Positions 44,725 to 55,418 are shown, numbered from the stretch's first letter. The stretch is 64,000 bases of DNA from Pyrenula massariospora (GCA_021030905.1 JAGFMI010000001.1:1364001-1428000), one strand, 5' to 3'. A program made the numbers and translations. The notes: generated by a model not told the origin, from the letters alone.

Positions 44725-47430
44725 ACTGGCTCAGTATAGGAAGGTCAGACTTGAATGTCTTTAAGAGGTTTCGCGTACGGTGTGGAGAAATGAGGGTAAA
44801 TAGGGATAGGGACTTGAGTTGTCGGAATGCATGCAAAGAATCGACTCGAAGTGTTTCATTCGACTATTAAGTGCGCGTCCGCGCAGGCAAGCGCTATCTA
44901 TCTTACTAACCATGCCAAGGCTAGGGATGTGACCGAGCTAACAGCAGAACTATTGATCAGGCTGAATCTTTCTATCGCGTAGATCTAGTATCTTGTGGAA
45001 AGTTCACCCTGATTTCCTCGAACACCTCGTATTGCTTCCCACCTTGGCGGTTTTAGGCGATGAAGCAAGCCAGCCAAGACGCCAGTCGAGGCTGGGTGAC
45101 AGAAATCGTGGCCCCCCTACCAGCTAATAATCGGCCTGAAGAGCCTGAAGGGGGGCGGGGCACGACTTCTCTCACCCAGCCTCGAGCAGTTTCGGACCCT
45201 ATAAAATTACGGGTGTGTACCCCCCGTCCCAAAGCGGGGCGAGCTGGGCGTCAATTTACCACAACTCCACACAGTCCCTTAAAGAGTACAAGAACAATCA
45301 AAGATGATCGGTCCAGAGATGTTTAACAGAACCGCGTTGGACTGGGCATCTATCGAGAGATCTCTCAGCTTTATTCCCTCGTCTTGCTGATGATGGAGAG
45401 TGTTCTTGGGCTAGATTTCGAGGACTTTCTCGCCTAACGAAGTAGGCAGATGCAGGCGAATGCTTCCAAGCCTCCAGATCCCCGATGGAGGCCATTATCA
45501 ATGCATCAGAGTTTCTGGGCCAAGAAACCTCGAGATACGACGATCCGTAATTTTGTGAGTGGAAGACTTACGGAAGTTTTGCAATCCTAGCTTCAGCGCC
45601 CTTCGCCTACCTCGTAACTCGCACCACTGGTTCCATCCAGCAGCCCCGGACTGGTCCTGCGCCCAGCATCTCCGTGCTGTTCCACTGTGCTGCCACGAAG
45701 AAGGGACCAATAAGACAACCCACCATTCGTGCCAGACGACGGGCTACGATGTCACAGGACTAATCACAACAATATGAAAAGCTGATCTTATAAAGGCAAA
45801 TAGGCCGCTCCACGAATTTTGTCTGCAACAAATATCTGTCTACTAGATCATGTCTCCGTCCCACACCGTATCCACGAATCCAAATGCTCTTTGCCCCTAC
45901 TAACATGGCATTTCGTGCTTCAGACTTGATCACCCAACCTCCGTCTGCTCCGGCCTGGTCTTTCTTTTGAATGTATCGGTGGGCCGTTGATTGACCGGCG
46001 CAAAGACGCCATACTCGGAGTAACGAATAGAGAGCAAGTATGAGTCAGTGTGTTTAGGTTTGTTTTTGATCCCCTCCTACGTGATGAGTAATATATTTGC
46101 AGAGATCTCTTTTCAGCGCAGCACATCTGATGAAAAAGGATTTGAGTCCTGGAAGCAGTCGAGCAAGGCAAACCGAGGCAACGACATCGATGCGATTGGG
46201 AATTCTGTACCGGAATCGCAGATGTAGACAATATATAGTTGTCGCAAAGACATCATGGCGTCTGCACGAAAGCTGGATCGGTCGAAGACAGTGCAACTGT
46301 GCGCTCAGGAGAAGAGGCGCTATGATGAAACATTTTGGGTATCTCAGCAAGAATGAATCGGTCTATCGGGCTGGGCCTAGAGTCACTGACTAGGGCTTTA
46401 TGAGGATGCGATGATGATCCTCGCCTGAGCATCCGAAGAAACCAAGCGGCCGAGCATCCTAGTAGCTAGCGGAGTAGCGAAAAGATGTGCGTCAGCAATG
46501 CTGACGACTTATGTGCCTGCCCATGAATGTCCCCCCCCTTGATCCAGCTCAAGGCTATGGGAGAGCCAGGAGCTGTCGATTGGGGGGTATTCGATGTCCT
46601 CCCTGCTGGGAGGGGCCACAGAACGAACAATCTATGGCCCCAGTTTTGAGGGAGTGTGGAGGGCAGACACACCTTGACAAGTCACAAGTAACGATAGCAG
46701 TGGTCTACCTCGAGGCAATGATGACAACAAGAGATGTCGTGGTATACGATGTCTTTGCTGAGCCTCATGGCGAGGTGCGTGGAGCTGTTCTCGAACGTGT
46801 GTCGGTATACCTGGGTAGCGCGCGTTGAATGGCGGCAAAGAGTTGACAAGAAAGCGTCATCTGTTGCTGAAATTCGAGGAGAGTCAGCAATGGCCAGTTG
46901 CTAGAAGGAGATAGGAAGGCGACTTCTGCATCCTAGGGACGAAAGACGAATTGATTGTCTGTCAGTGAAGCGAATCAGAAGGCCTCAACAGGATTGAGAA
47001 GCACCAAAAACCTTCCATCGATGGCCGATAAGAACAAGAGGCAATGTCAACAGAACTGAAAAAGAAACAAGACGCAGAGAAGATAGCAGAGGCGGACGAA
47101 TGTTTAGATCCAATCCACGACACAAAGCGCCTTCCTCATTGGAGGCGTCACCGCGGCAATGAAACCGGAATGGAAGGCGACGCCGAGGTAGTCATGGAGA
47201 TGTCGACTGCTCTGAGGGAGCAGCAATAAAATCGCGCAACAGTTCAGCAGCGGGACTGCCAGAGATGGCAGACTGCAATACAGCTTCCTCCTACATAATC
47301 TAGAGAAGACGGACGCAATTGATCAAGCAGGAGCGATGTATGCCGTTCAGTACGTTCAGAAGTTGTGATTAATCTCGTCAAAATACTTCAACAGTCATTT
47401 TCTAATAAGAATACTTCGTGTATGCAAGTT
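44725..47430. other. Gene-poor stretch containing a hairpin-forming inverted repeat
   Basis: About 2.7 kb without a supportable gene. It contains the inverted repeat described separately (45087-45184) and a short perfect palindrome around an A at 46490-46506 (CGTCAGCA and its complement). Several stretches are locally GC-rich compared with the AT-rich flanks. No transposase-like peptide was recognised. Confidence 0.4.
45087..45184. repeat. Imperfect inverted repeat, about 32-36 base arms
   Basis: Left arm 45087-45118 begins CGAGGCTGGGTGA and ends in a C run. Right arm 45149-45184 is its reverse complement with a few mismatches and a 4-base difference in the C/G run. The loop is about 30 bases. 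A transcript across it would fold into a strong hairpin. It could be a small non-autonomous element, a structured RNA or a palindrome left by rearrangement. I see no obvious target-site duplication. Confidence 0.6.
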
Positions 47431-47850
47431 AACTACCATCTAGATCTGGACATGACCAAGGACGACGACCCGGACCCGGCGCTTCTCCATGGACATCCTC
47501 AAGGCTCTTACGTTTCACAGTGGAGGTCAGATATCATATCACGATTCCTTTGCCCCCGACCAGCCTCTCCTCATCGTGGACCTGCACAGCTATAGTAGAA
47601 GGGGCTCAGACATACCAGAATACCAAGGCCGATGTTAGAAGCTAGTCTTTTAAAGCTCTTTGTAAGACGTTCGAATATCACTTACAAGACTCTTATCGAT
47701 TACCCTACCATCGTCATCTGCCACGACCGAGGCGCCCGAATAGCACATTTACTTCACTTCTACATGTGTAATGCGAGATTTATCTATTTCCACATCACCA
47801 GGCTAGCCATTGGCACAATCAACGAATCTTGGCTCCTCTGCTTTTAGCAG
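47431..47850 (+). pseudogene. Possible remnant of an alpha/beta-hydrolase gene
   Basis: Pieces in different frames follow the order of an alpha/beta-hydrolase N-terminal half: DPDPALLHGHPQG (oxyanion HG region) near 47470-47510, then PLLIVDLHSYSRRGSDIPEY near 47550-47620, then PTIVICHDRGARIAHLL near 47700-47760. The last resembles the strand-nucleophile-elbow segment HDRG of dehalogenase- and epoxide-hydrolase-like proteins. Stops and frame changes separate the pieces, and the C-terminal half with the catalytic His was not found. This reading rests on short motifs only. Confidence 0.35.
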
Positions 47851-48544
47851 ATCGCACGAACTTTTTGGCAAAACAAACCAAAGTACATATACCAGCCGTA
47901 AATATTTCGTCCCGGAGTGACGACCTGATCCTTGAGAGTTGAGAGGAAAAGCACATCATAGGAGTCTTCTAAAGCTACACCGCTAGATTCAGACCGTGCT
48001 CCTCCGTCAAAACAAACAACAGCGTTGAATGTGCCCCGTTTCGTTTGAAGAAAAATCTATGCATCCGAAAACCTTAAATCTACTTGAGTGCTCCAGGTAG
48101 ACTGGCGAATAGCTAGCTATTCTGACTCAGTTATCGTGACTGAAAGTACTTTTCAGGCAGACACCTCAGTTTTCAAAGGAGCTTCATTTTAGGTATTTGG
48201 TTTGTCAGATTGAGCAATACATCCTTCCGCGTTCTCATTCAAATCTGTCACTACGAGGTTTTCTTTGTATTTCCACATCGCCTTTGCTTTTCTCCATCGT
48301 AATCTGACTGCCAACAAGCCGCAAGCTACACCTCACCCGCTTAGCGTAGCGAATGCCCGGCACCAAGAATGAACCGTGCCGGATTTAAGCCACGGTTTCC
48401 CCCAAACTCCGGCACCGGTACCTTGTCTGACTCCTTCCACCGGCCGCAATTTTTCTTATGTAACGAACGACCTTGTACCTCTTGCCAGCAGCAAGATCCG
48501 TTTCCTTTCACGCTTTGGCAATATACGCAACCATAGAGAGAGAG
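47851..48544. promoter_or_regulatory. Upstream region of the C2HC/Zn2Cys6 regulator gene
   Basis: About 0.7 kb before the regulator's start, without a protein-like frame. It ends with a short AG repeat directly before the ATG. It probably holds the promoter and leader. Confidence 0.35.
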
Positions 48545-50258
48545 ATGGCCCTTTCCAATTCGCCCGTTTACCCTCACGATTTCTCTTCACCAACTTCCAT
48601 TCACTTTTGCTCTACGTGTGAGAAGCCCTTCGCCAATGGTAGGACGTCCTCTTCAGCCTCTAATTCTGCTCTTTCTGAACTAACATTCTAATCAGAGACT
48701 TCACGGGATCGTCATTTCCGCTATTGTGGAAGCCGCAAGCGCAGTCGGCCGCGATCATGTCTCGCGTGTAATGCTGCCAAGACTAAATGCAGCTTCGGAG
48801 CGCCGTGTTCACGATGTACGAAGAAAGGCATCGTATGCGTCTATAACGGGCCGGTAGCAGCGGATAGGCGGACCTTGTTCAGACCATCAGCAACAGCTCA
48901 CACGATGCCGAGTGTTTCGCTTGTTGATGGGATGTCGCATGGGGATGAAGGAATTTTGTCCACTACAGATGTTTCCGTTGCAGACGACCCGGCTTTGAAC
49001 GAAGCTGAAAATCAACTCGACAATACCTATCCAAGGCTTGACATGAGCGCACAGAGGTCTTTGTTTACTGAGTCTCTTGCTCTTGATGATCTCCTCACGC
49101 TCGAGGATTTCACTTCGGGTCAGTACCAAGGTTCAGCTGATGTCTCAGTGGCTCCGCCGGAACAGAAACGTGGTTCCTGGTGTGACTGGATGCGCCGAGA
49201 TGTCTCCCTTTCTGTGGCAGATAACAAATCAATGGAAAAGTCAAACTCAAATCTCTTGGATATTCTTCAAGTGGAGCGCCCCCACGCCCAACATAGCGCA
49301 GACATTGTCATCCAGTCGTTGCGATCTTTCCCAACGATGATGCAACGAAGGGAGACTTTTCCTTGGTTTATCCATCCGCAATCGCAACTTCTGTCGAAGC
49401 CACCAAAATATGCTTTGCCAGAAGCATTGTTAACCTGCATGAGTATCTCACAAATGTTTGCTTCGCGGACACCTGAAACAAGGCATTTCCTTTGGCGAAC
49501 AATTAGAGCCGAGTATCGTCGTTTTACTAGTGAGGTATGCTTTCATTCTGCTCAACCGGCGTTGTTCTGATGCTGACCACCGAAAAGATGTACCACATGT
49601 CGGGGTTCGAACTCCTTGCCGCACTGCAAGCTTGCATGATCTACTTGGTTATGTGCATGCTGGACCATTCGCATGAAGACGAAGGAAATGGCATGGAGCT
49701 TCTACTCGCTTTAAGTGTAAGTCCTAGTCCATGTTCCCAACCTCTTTGTTTCTATAGCTAACTCTTAAAGGACCTTACCTTATTATTCAAGAGGACATAC
49801 GGAAGATCTGCCCCTCCGGAAGAGTCTTCGAACGCGAGTTCAAAGTGGGAGGATTGGATCTTCGCCGAATCTCAGCGAAGGTATGCCCTGTGCTTCGTGT
49901 GTCTCTGCGGCTTTTGGAGTGTTACTGATTGAGATAATGTAGGCTGGCAATCCTATGGTTCCTTGTTGGCTGTGTCGTGTCTACCAAGGCCGGAGTTTCT
50001 TTCGATCCAACGCAAAGTCATAGACATATCCAGCTTCCTGGTCCAAAATCTCTCTGGGAAGCCTCGACACAGTCCGCCTGGGAAACAGAATACGAAGCCA
50101 GCCGTATTTTCCTATCGAGCGGGCTAGTAACACTGGGTGATCTGACCGATGCCCAACGGTCTGATGATACGCCATCCAATGCACGGAAGTTGGATATATG
50201 GAACGCGGGAATCGATAATCTAGGTGCTTTATTGAATCTAGTCCGTGATATGGTCTAA
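48545..50258 (+). CDS. Transcription factor with N-terminal C2HC finger and Zn2Cys6 cluster
   Basis: Five exons in phase (48545-48638, 48696-49534, 49588-49716, 49771-49880, 49943-50258) give about 495 residues. A C2H2-type finger with final Cys (C22, C25, H38, C42) is followed at once by a Zn2Cys6 cluster (C53, C56, C63, C69, C72, C79; CLACNAAKTKC...CSRCTKKGIVC). This pairing is known in a class of fungal regulators of metabolic clusters. Intron 1 splits the first finger. The rest is helical with a part of the regulatory region (ELLAALQACMIYLVMCMLDH, RRLAILWFLVGCVVST), but the full fungal_trans domain is not obvious. It lies convergent with the short-chain dehydrogenase gene, stop codons about 55 bases apart, and could regulate that neighbourhood. 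That is inference from position. Confidence 0.88.
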
Positions 50259-50312
50259 AAAATACCAAACCCCTCACCCATATACTTTCACAACATGCTC
50301 AAGCCGTCCCAT

Positions 50313-51068
50313 CTACCAAGGAACAGTCCCGTTCCGGTCAGAAAAAGTCGCCGTCGCACTTCCCTTCGCAGCAGTCGCCAATTCAACGATCCGCTTTGCT
50401 CCCATCTCAGTCGTTGTCCCGTACGGGGTGTCATTCGTGAGCTTGGTCCTGACCAGCCCAGGGCACGCCACGTTCGCCACGCCGCCGTCCGGCTCGAGGA
50501 TTCTAGCGTAGTTGAGAGCCAACATATTCAGCGCCGCCTTGCTCGAATCGTACGACTTGTAGTCTTTGTCATAGTACATCGTCGACTTGTCCGTCGCTCC
50601 GGCGAGCGACCCCATCTTCGACGAGACAAAGACCAGGCGCGGGAACTCGGACCTGCGGAGCAGCGGCAGGCACGCTTCGGTCAAGCAGGCCGTGCCGATG
50701 ACGTTTGTGGTGAAGGTCCGGTTGAAGAGCTCCCGGGTCGAGAGGTCTTTGTATTGGTCGGTCACGCCGGGGACGTAGTCGAGCGCGATGCCGGCGTTGT
50801 TGACCAGCACGTCCAGGACGCCGAAGGTGCGCTCGATCTGGCGAGCGGCGGCGGCGATCGACTCGTCCGAGGAGAGGTCGAGCTGAACCGAAGAAGCCTG
50901 GAGCCCGTCCGCTACGAGGGCGGCGGCGACCGCTTCTCCTGCTGCTGCGTTTCGCGAGCCGACGATGACGTGGTATCCGTGGTCTTTGGTGAGCTGTTGC
51001 GCCACGGCGAGGCCGATGCCTTGGTTGCTGCCGGATATGAGGGCGACTGGTGGTTTTGAGGATGGCAT
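50313..51068 (-). CDS. Short-chain dehydrogenase/reductase (classical SDR)
   Basis: Intronless, 251 residues. Classical SDR features are complete: cofactor loop SGSNQGIG (Gly13, Gly17, Gly19), structural motif NNAG at 90-93, catalytic Ser near 149-150, and YxxxK with Tyr173 and Lys177, followed by the PG motif (VACPGLVRT). SRN at residues 38-40, after the second strand (HVIVGSRN), suggests preference for NADP(H). It is a soluble oxidoreductase for a carbonyl or alcohol substrate that cannot be named. Its codon use is visibly richer in G and C at third positions than the genes around it, which could mean a different origin or strong expression. Its upstream region carries several GGCCAA-type boxes. 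Confidence 0.95.
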   Translation of the reverse strand: MPSSKPPVALISGSNQGIGLAVAQQLTKDHGYHVIVGSRNAAAGEAVAAALVADGLQASSVQLDLSSDESIAAAARQIERTFGVLDVLVNNAGIALDYVPGVTDQYKDLSTRELFNRTFTTNVIGTACLTEACLPLLRRSEFPRLVFVSSKMGSLAGATDKSTMYYDKDYKSYDSSKAALNMLALNYARILEPDGGVANVACPGLVRTKLTNDTPYGTTTEMGAKRIVELATAAKGSATATFSDRNGTVPW

Positions 51069-51711
51069 TGTTTCGTTTCGCGTGGGGAAATGTTAGAGAC
51101 GGTAAATCACAGAGAGAGGAGTGATAGAAGTTTGGGAGGGTCTCTGAGCCCAAGCACCATCTTCATGTATTATATAGACGAAAATTGAAGGCTATTTTGG
51201 CCGTAATAAAATTGAACGGCCAATTCAGCCACTGGCTCCGGCCAAATTGGCCAGAGTTGTATCTGTCATAGAGAAAGGATTGTCAGACCCAGAAAACAGA
51301 GCCTCAACCTGCAGCGCCAAATACAATTTCTAGATTACAGAATAGCATTGCGGAAGTAGCAGAGATGGTGTGCGGGCTGCCTGTGATGAGGATGCGAGAG
51401 AAAGACGTGGGAGAAAGGAAGGAGGATAGTCAGTCGTGCTTCTTTACGACTGTTGGGGGCTGAAGATCCCCCATTCGCGTCTACTAACATCAACATTACC
51501 TAGCCGAAGCAAATGGACAACACAGGCTATAACATTGAGAATCTAACTTTGCTAGACGACAATAAACTCCTTGTCAAGGTTCCCTGTTACCTATGAAAGG
51601 GTATTAAAGATCAGGTCGAGCCCACAGAATCTTCAAGACCCTACATATTCATCATATCCCAGAGCTTTGGAACTCTACCCTTCCAACCTTTCAGAGCCGA
51701 ACTCCAAAACA
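51069..51711. promoter_or_regulatory. Upstream region of the SDR gene with clustered GGCCAA boxes
   Basis: Between 51195 and 51252 the sequence TTTTGGCCG, CGGCCAATT and the palindrome GGCCAAATTGGCC occur within about 60 bases, roughly 125-185 bases upstream of the SDR start. The repeated GGCCAA core in both orientations suggests a binding site for a dimeric regulator. The rest of the stretch has no recognisable feature. Confidence 0.45.
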
Positions 51712-51921
51712 TCACCAAGCCTTCGTCTCCGCATAAACATCCGCCTCATCCGCATCAGCTGCCGCATCATCACCTCGTTTCACCTTCCACGCATTCGTCT
51801 CCGCGTACACATCCGCCTCGTCGGCGTCCGCGTCGGATGCGATCGGTGTCCTTTTCACATTGGTCCCGCTCAGGCTAGCGCCCCTGTGGACGTCAAGCGG
51901 GGAAGCACGTGCTGGGGATCG
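51712..51921 (-). CDS. Fragment resembling a KR-processed repeat peptide precursor
   Basis: An open stretch of 69 codons ending in a stop at 51712-51714. It reads two copies of an Asp/Ala-rich unit, each ending in a near-identical core: ADEADVYAETNAW, then KVKR, then ADADEADVYAETKAW and the stop. Another KR lies before the first unit (GTNVKR). Repeated units separated by Lys-Arg are typical of precursors cut by the Kex2 protease, such as alpha-type pheromone precursors and the dikaritin class of ribosomal peptides with a Tyr-containing core. No in-frame ATG or secretion signal is visible, and upstream it overlaps the opposite-strand rhodopsin-domain gene, so it is incomplete as read. The class is uncertain. 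Confidence 0.4.
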   Translation of the reverse strand, partial: RSPARASPLDVHRGASLSGTNVKRTPIASDADADEADVYAETNAWKVKRGDDAAADADEADVYAETKAW

Positions 51922-53304
51922 TTACTGCGGTTCCAGGAGAAGCTCCATTGTTGGCAGCTGTGGCAGTTGCATTGCGCTTTTGGTCTCGCAGAGAGACTAG
52001 GCAAAGATTTGAATGGGATGATCACCTTGTTCTTGCTGCTTTGGTGGGCGCGCCTGCTCGATCTTCTGAGCTATTAGCGACTAAAGTGTTTTAGTTTTTG
52101 TTGATTTGCTGTGATGCTATTCCCATGGCCATCAGGGAGTGTTCCAGTAAGCAGAATCAAGTGTCAGCTGAAAGTGGCCAGTGGCTGCGAATGATAATCT
52201 GGGAAATCACCAAAAGTTTTTCCAGGGCCGGCCCGTCAAGAGTTCTTACCGCAGCAATGTTGTATGGTTTATTGATATAGTTTTGTGCCATCCTTCTCTA
52301 ATTTGTGCTCCAGTGCCAATATATCTTAAACTCGTTAGGGTTTCTGCCAATTGCTTCCGCGAAAAGCAGTTTGCTTTGGCTATACAAGCGAATCTTTCGT
52401 GGGCCTATCTTTATAGCAGCGATATGGATGATGATTGCTGTGGTAATCGTCTGGGGCGCCACGATACTCTTCGGAAACATTTTTCAGTGCACTCCAATTA
52501 GCAAATACCTCCGAAACAGCCATGACCCGAACCTAAATTGCGTTGACAGTTTGCAGATGTCCTACGCTCACGCTATTTCGGATGTTTGTATCGACTTTCT
52601 TATCATGGTTATGCCATGGCCGACTATCTGGAAGTTGCAGATGGCCATGCATCGGAGGATTGCCGTGACTGCTATTCTAGTCCTAGGATGCCTGTGAGTC
52701 ACTAAATTTTCTATCATGTCTGGCACTAACTTAACGATTTTAGCGCGATAATAGCGAGTGCTGCCAAGACAGCAGAATTCTATGTCGCTGGGAATCAGAT
52801 CTCATCGGGCTCGGAGGATATAACTTGTAAGACAATGACAATCTAGAACTGGCTTACTTGCGAATATGCTTTTAGCCGCTGACTTTAGCAGATATCTTTG
52901 CCCCAACAGTATACTATACTGAGATTGAAGCCTCACTCGGCATCATAACGGTCACGATACCATGCCTTCGCCCACTCTTCCATGGCATATCTCCCAAGAG
53001 CGTGATCGCTAGCATCTGTAGTATGCTATCGCTATACTCATTCCAGAGCGGCTCCAGTAAGAATAGTCAGCGTGCTGGTCATCGTCAGACAACCTCGCCA
53101 TCCTCGTCTGTGGAGCAGCTTCAGGTGGAGCAGCTTCAGGTGAAGCATCCCCTCCCGCCGATGCCCATTTATGGCAGAGAATCCGAGCACAAAGCGGTTG
53201 CATTTCGATCAAAAGAAAATTTCCCGAGAGAGAGCATGGGACGCCTGCCGAAGGATGGTATCACTATGAAAAGGACCTGGGAAACTTTCTCTAACGCAGT
53301 TTGA
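51903..53304 (+). pseudogene. Second rhodopsin-domain (PTH11-like) membrane protein, 5' half unresolved
   Basis: The right part is well formed: exons from 52314 to 52693, 52744 to 52826 and 52892 to 53304 encode SLGFLPIASAKSSLLWLYKR, FGNIFQCTPISKYL, CIDFLIMVMPWPTIWKLQM and IITVTIPCLRPLFHG with a polar tail. They match the C-terminal five helices of the family. The left part has a first-helix segment with its signature (VALRFWSRRETRQRFEWDDH) at about 51950-52030, but that frame closes at a stop near 52093. The expected second and third helices are not readable between 52094 and 52313. No start codon is evident. The gene is probably damaged or has an unusual 5' structure. The tail contains a 15-base tandem duplication (EQLQV twice, near 53110-53140). 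Confidence 0.6.
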
Positions 53305-53845
53305 GCTCGGTCCCGGACCTTCAAACTGCCGCAGGCAGCGAACTTGCAGCTGAGGAGACCAGAAGCCTTCACATTTTGAAGCAATCATTACATTATATCT
53401 ACCTAAAGCTTGAAATGTAGATTTAATTGCGTTTGCAGATAATCTTCCTTGGTTGTAGCCGTAAAGCCTCAAAAGTCCGGATTGTAAATCGGCCCCTATT
53501 TTCTCCTCCAATCCTGAACGTGGCGTAGGTGGGGAGGCTCACCACCACGAAGATCGTAGCTATTACGCTTCACTGGATGCATATCTGTGACAACGCTTGA
53601 AGACAACGATGCGAACGCTTGCAGAGCTTACATATGTAGGTTCTAACGCCCTTGGCCGATACGCAGAGTCGGTGTTTAGCCCGTCATGGGAGCCTCGCGA
53701 TCTCAATCGGGGACACCGCCCTCAACTGAGAAACTTCTGGTTTCCTCAAAAGCCTCGCCATTAGCAATTCATCGTCCCAGTAATCCTGGCAGGCAGTATA
53801 CTCTGGCCGAAAGACCTCATCCAAACATAACTTCACTTCAACAGC
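53305..53845. other. Spacer upstream of the O-methyltransferase gene
   Basis: About 0.5 kb without a gene-like frame. It should hold the 3' end of the rhodopsin-domain gene and the promoter of the methyltransferase gene. Confidence 0.35.
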
Positions 53846-55418
53846 ATGGCGTCACTCATCAGTCAGCTCGCCTTGACAATCAGCGAAAACACTGCCATTG
53901 TTGAAGGCTACTTCAGAAGCCGAGGCCTTCCCTTACCATCGCGCGATATTGACGGTCCACTCGCAATCCTGATACCACCTAGCGAGAAAGCTGTTAGTGC
54001 CGCCCATACCGCAGTATTAGGAGCTACGGCAGAGCTCTACAGCCTTATGCTGGGACCAAAGGCTACGTTGATAAGTCAAAATGTGAGTGCTCTCTTGAGG
54101 TCTTCGGGGGGGGACCTTTCAAGCGCAGAGTTGCTAGAGTATAGGCTTTTGGCATCACTAACCGCGCTCTTCAAACCTTCAGAGAGTCGATAGCCTCAGC
54201 CTGCACGGGATATATCGATTCAACCTTGACAAAGCTTTCCCTGTCGGCTCTGAAGCTACTTTTGAAAGCATTTCCCGAGCCTCTAGGTTGAACGTGGTTG
54301 ATACCCGCCGCATTCTTCGCCACGCTATGACCAACGGGATCTTCTGCGAGCCTCGATCAGGCGTTGTGGCTCACACTGCTACATCTCGTCTTCTCGCCAC
54401 AGAACCCGCGATACGAGATTTCGTAGGCGCTGGCGCCGAAGAAGCAACACCGGCGCATGCTAAGACAATTGATGCCATTTCAACGTACGGATTTGCCAAG
54501 GATCCTTCTCAGTCAGTACGTGAACAATCCATGTAGCATTCTCTGACATAACCGTTCTAACTGTCCCGATAGGGCTTCAGTCTCGCCCATAACACTCCCA
54601 AAGGCTTCTACGATGAGATGCGTGCCCATCCTGATAGAGGTCGTCGATGGGCCAACGGTATGAGTCTATTGGCAACGACCGTTCCTATTGATGGACTGCT
54701 CCAAAGCTTTGACTGGGCGGCACTCGGCGACGGTCCGGTCGTGGATGTCGGTGGTGGTCATGGGCCAGTCAGTATCGGTCTTGCTGGCCGGCTCTCCGGA
54801 GATCTCAAATTCATCGTCCAAGACATGGAGCACGTCGTCAGCGACGGCCCGTCAAATGTCCCGCCCGAACTCGCCGACCGCATTTCCTTCATGACTTACG
54901 ACGTGCGCACGCCACAGCCCGTGCTACATGCCCCGGTGTACTTCTTCCGAGCCGTCCTCCACAACTGGCCCGATGCGAGCTGTGTCGATATCCTGAGAAA
55001 TCAGATCCCCACCTTGAAGCCGGGAGCGAAAATCATCACACAGGATCCGATTATGCACGAGTCTGGGACGTTGCCGCTGCATCTGGAGAAGCGGAGGAGG
55101 TAAGACGACTGCCCCTTTCCCCCCCCTTCTCTCTCTGCGTGTCCGTCGTCCTACCCCCCAAGCCTCTCTCTTGTCTTAGTCCTTCCTCCTCGCCCCTGCC
55201 TTTCCTCTACCTTAACATTCGTAATCATCCCCGCTAACCAACCATGCGAACAAAGGACAATGGATCTCAACATGCTCGCCTACTTCGGCTGCCGCGAGCG
55301 CACGCAACATGACTGGGAGGAAATCGTCAAGGAGGCGGATGCGCGGTTCGAGGTGGACTGGCCCGAGCCAGCCCCCGGTGAAGCGCATAGGGTGATGATC
55401 CTGACGTGGACTGGATGA
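53846..55418 (+). CDS. SAM-dependent O-methyltransferase (COMT-like, fungal secondary metabolism type)
   Basis: Four exons in phase (53846-54082, 54183-54515, 54573-55099, 55256-55418) give about 419 residues. The N-terminal half is the dimerisation/winged-helix part (VDSLSLHGIYRFNLDKAFPV, DTRRILRHAMTNGIF). The SAM-binding motif VVDVGGGHGP lies near residue 246. The region with the catalytic His is LHNWPDASC near residue 319, followed by LKPGAKIITQDPIM. The C-terminus (QHDWEEIVKEADARFEV) matches the family end. Such enzymes methylate phenolic or enolic hydroxyls on polyketides and related compounds. No polyketide synthase or peptide synthetase is in the window, so the substrate would come from elsewhere. 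It lies in the same accessory region as the SDR and the C2HC/Zn2Cys6 regulator. Confidence 0.92.

Noticed and set aside
50295-51059. Long open frame (254 codons) on the plus strand opposite the SDR gene
   Set aside because: It mirrors the SDR exactly, is Arg/Val/Gly-rich without family motifs and is explained by the high GC content of that gene. The SDR frame has complete catalytic motifs.
50569-51153. 194-codon minus-strand frame overlapping the SDR
   Set aside because: Arg-rich shadow in another frame of the same GC-rich DNA.
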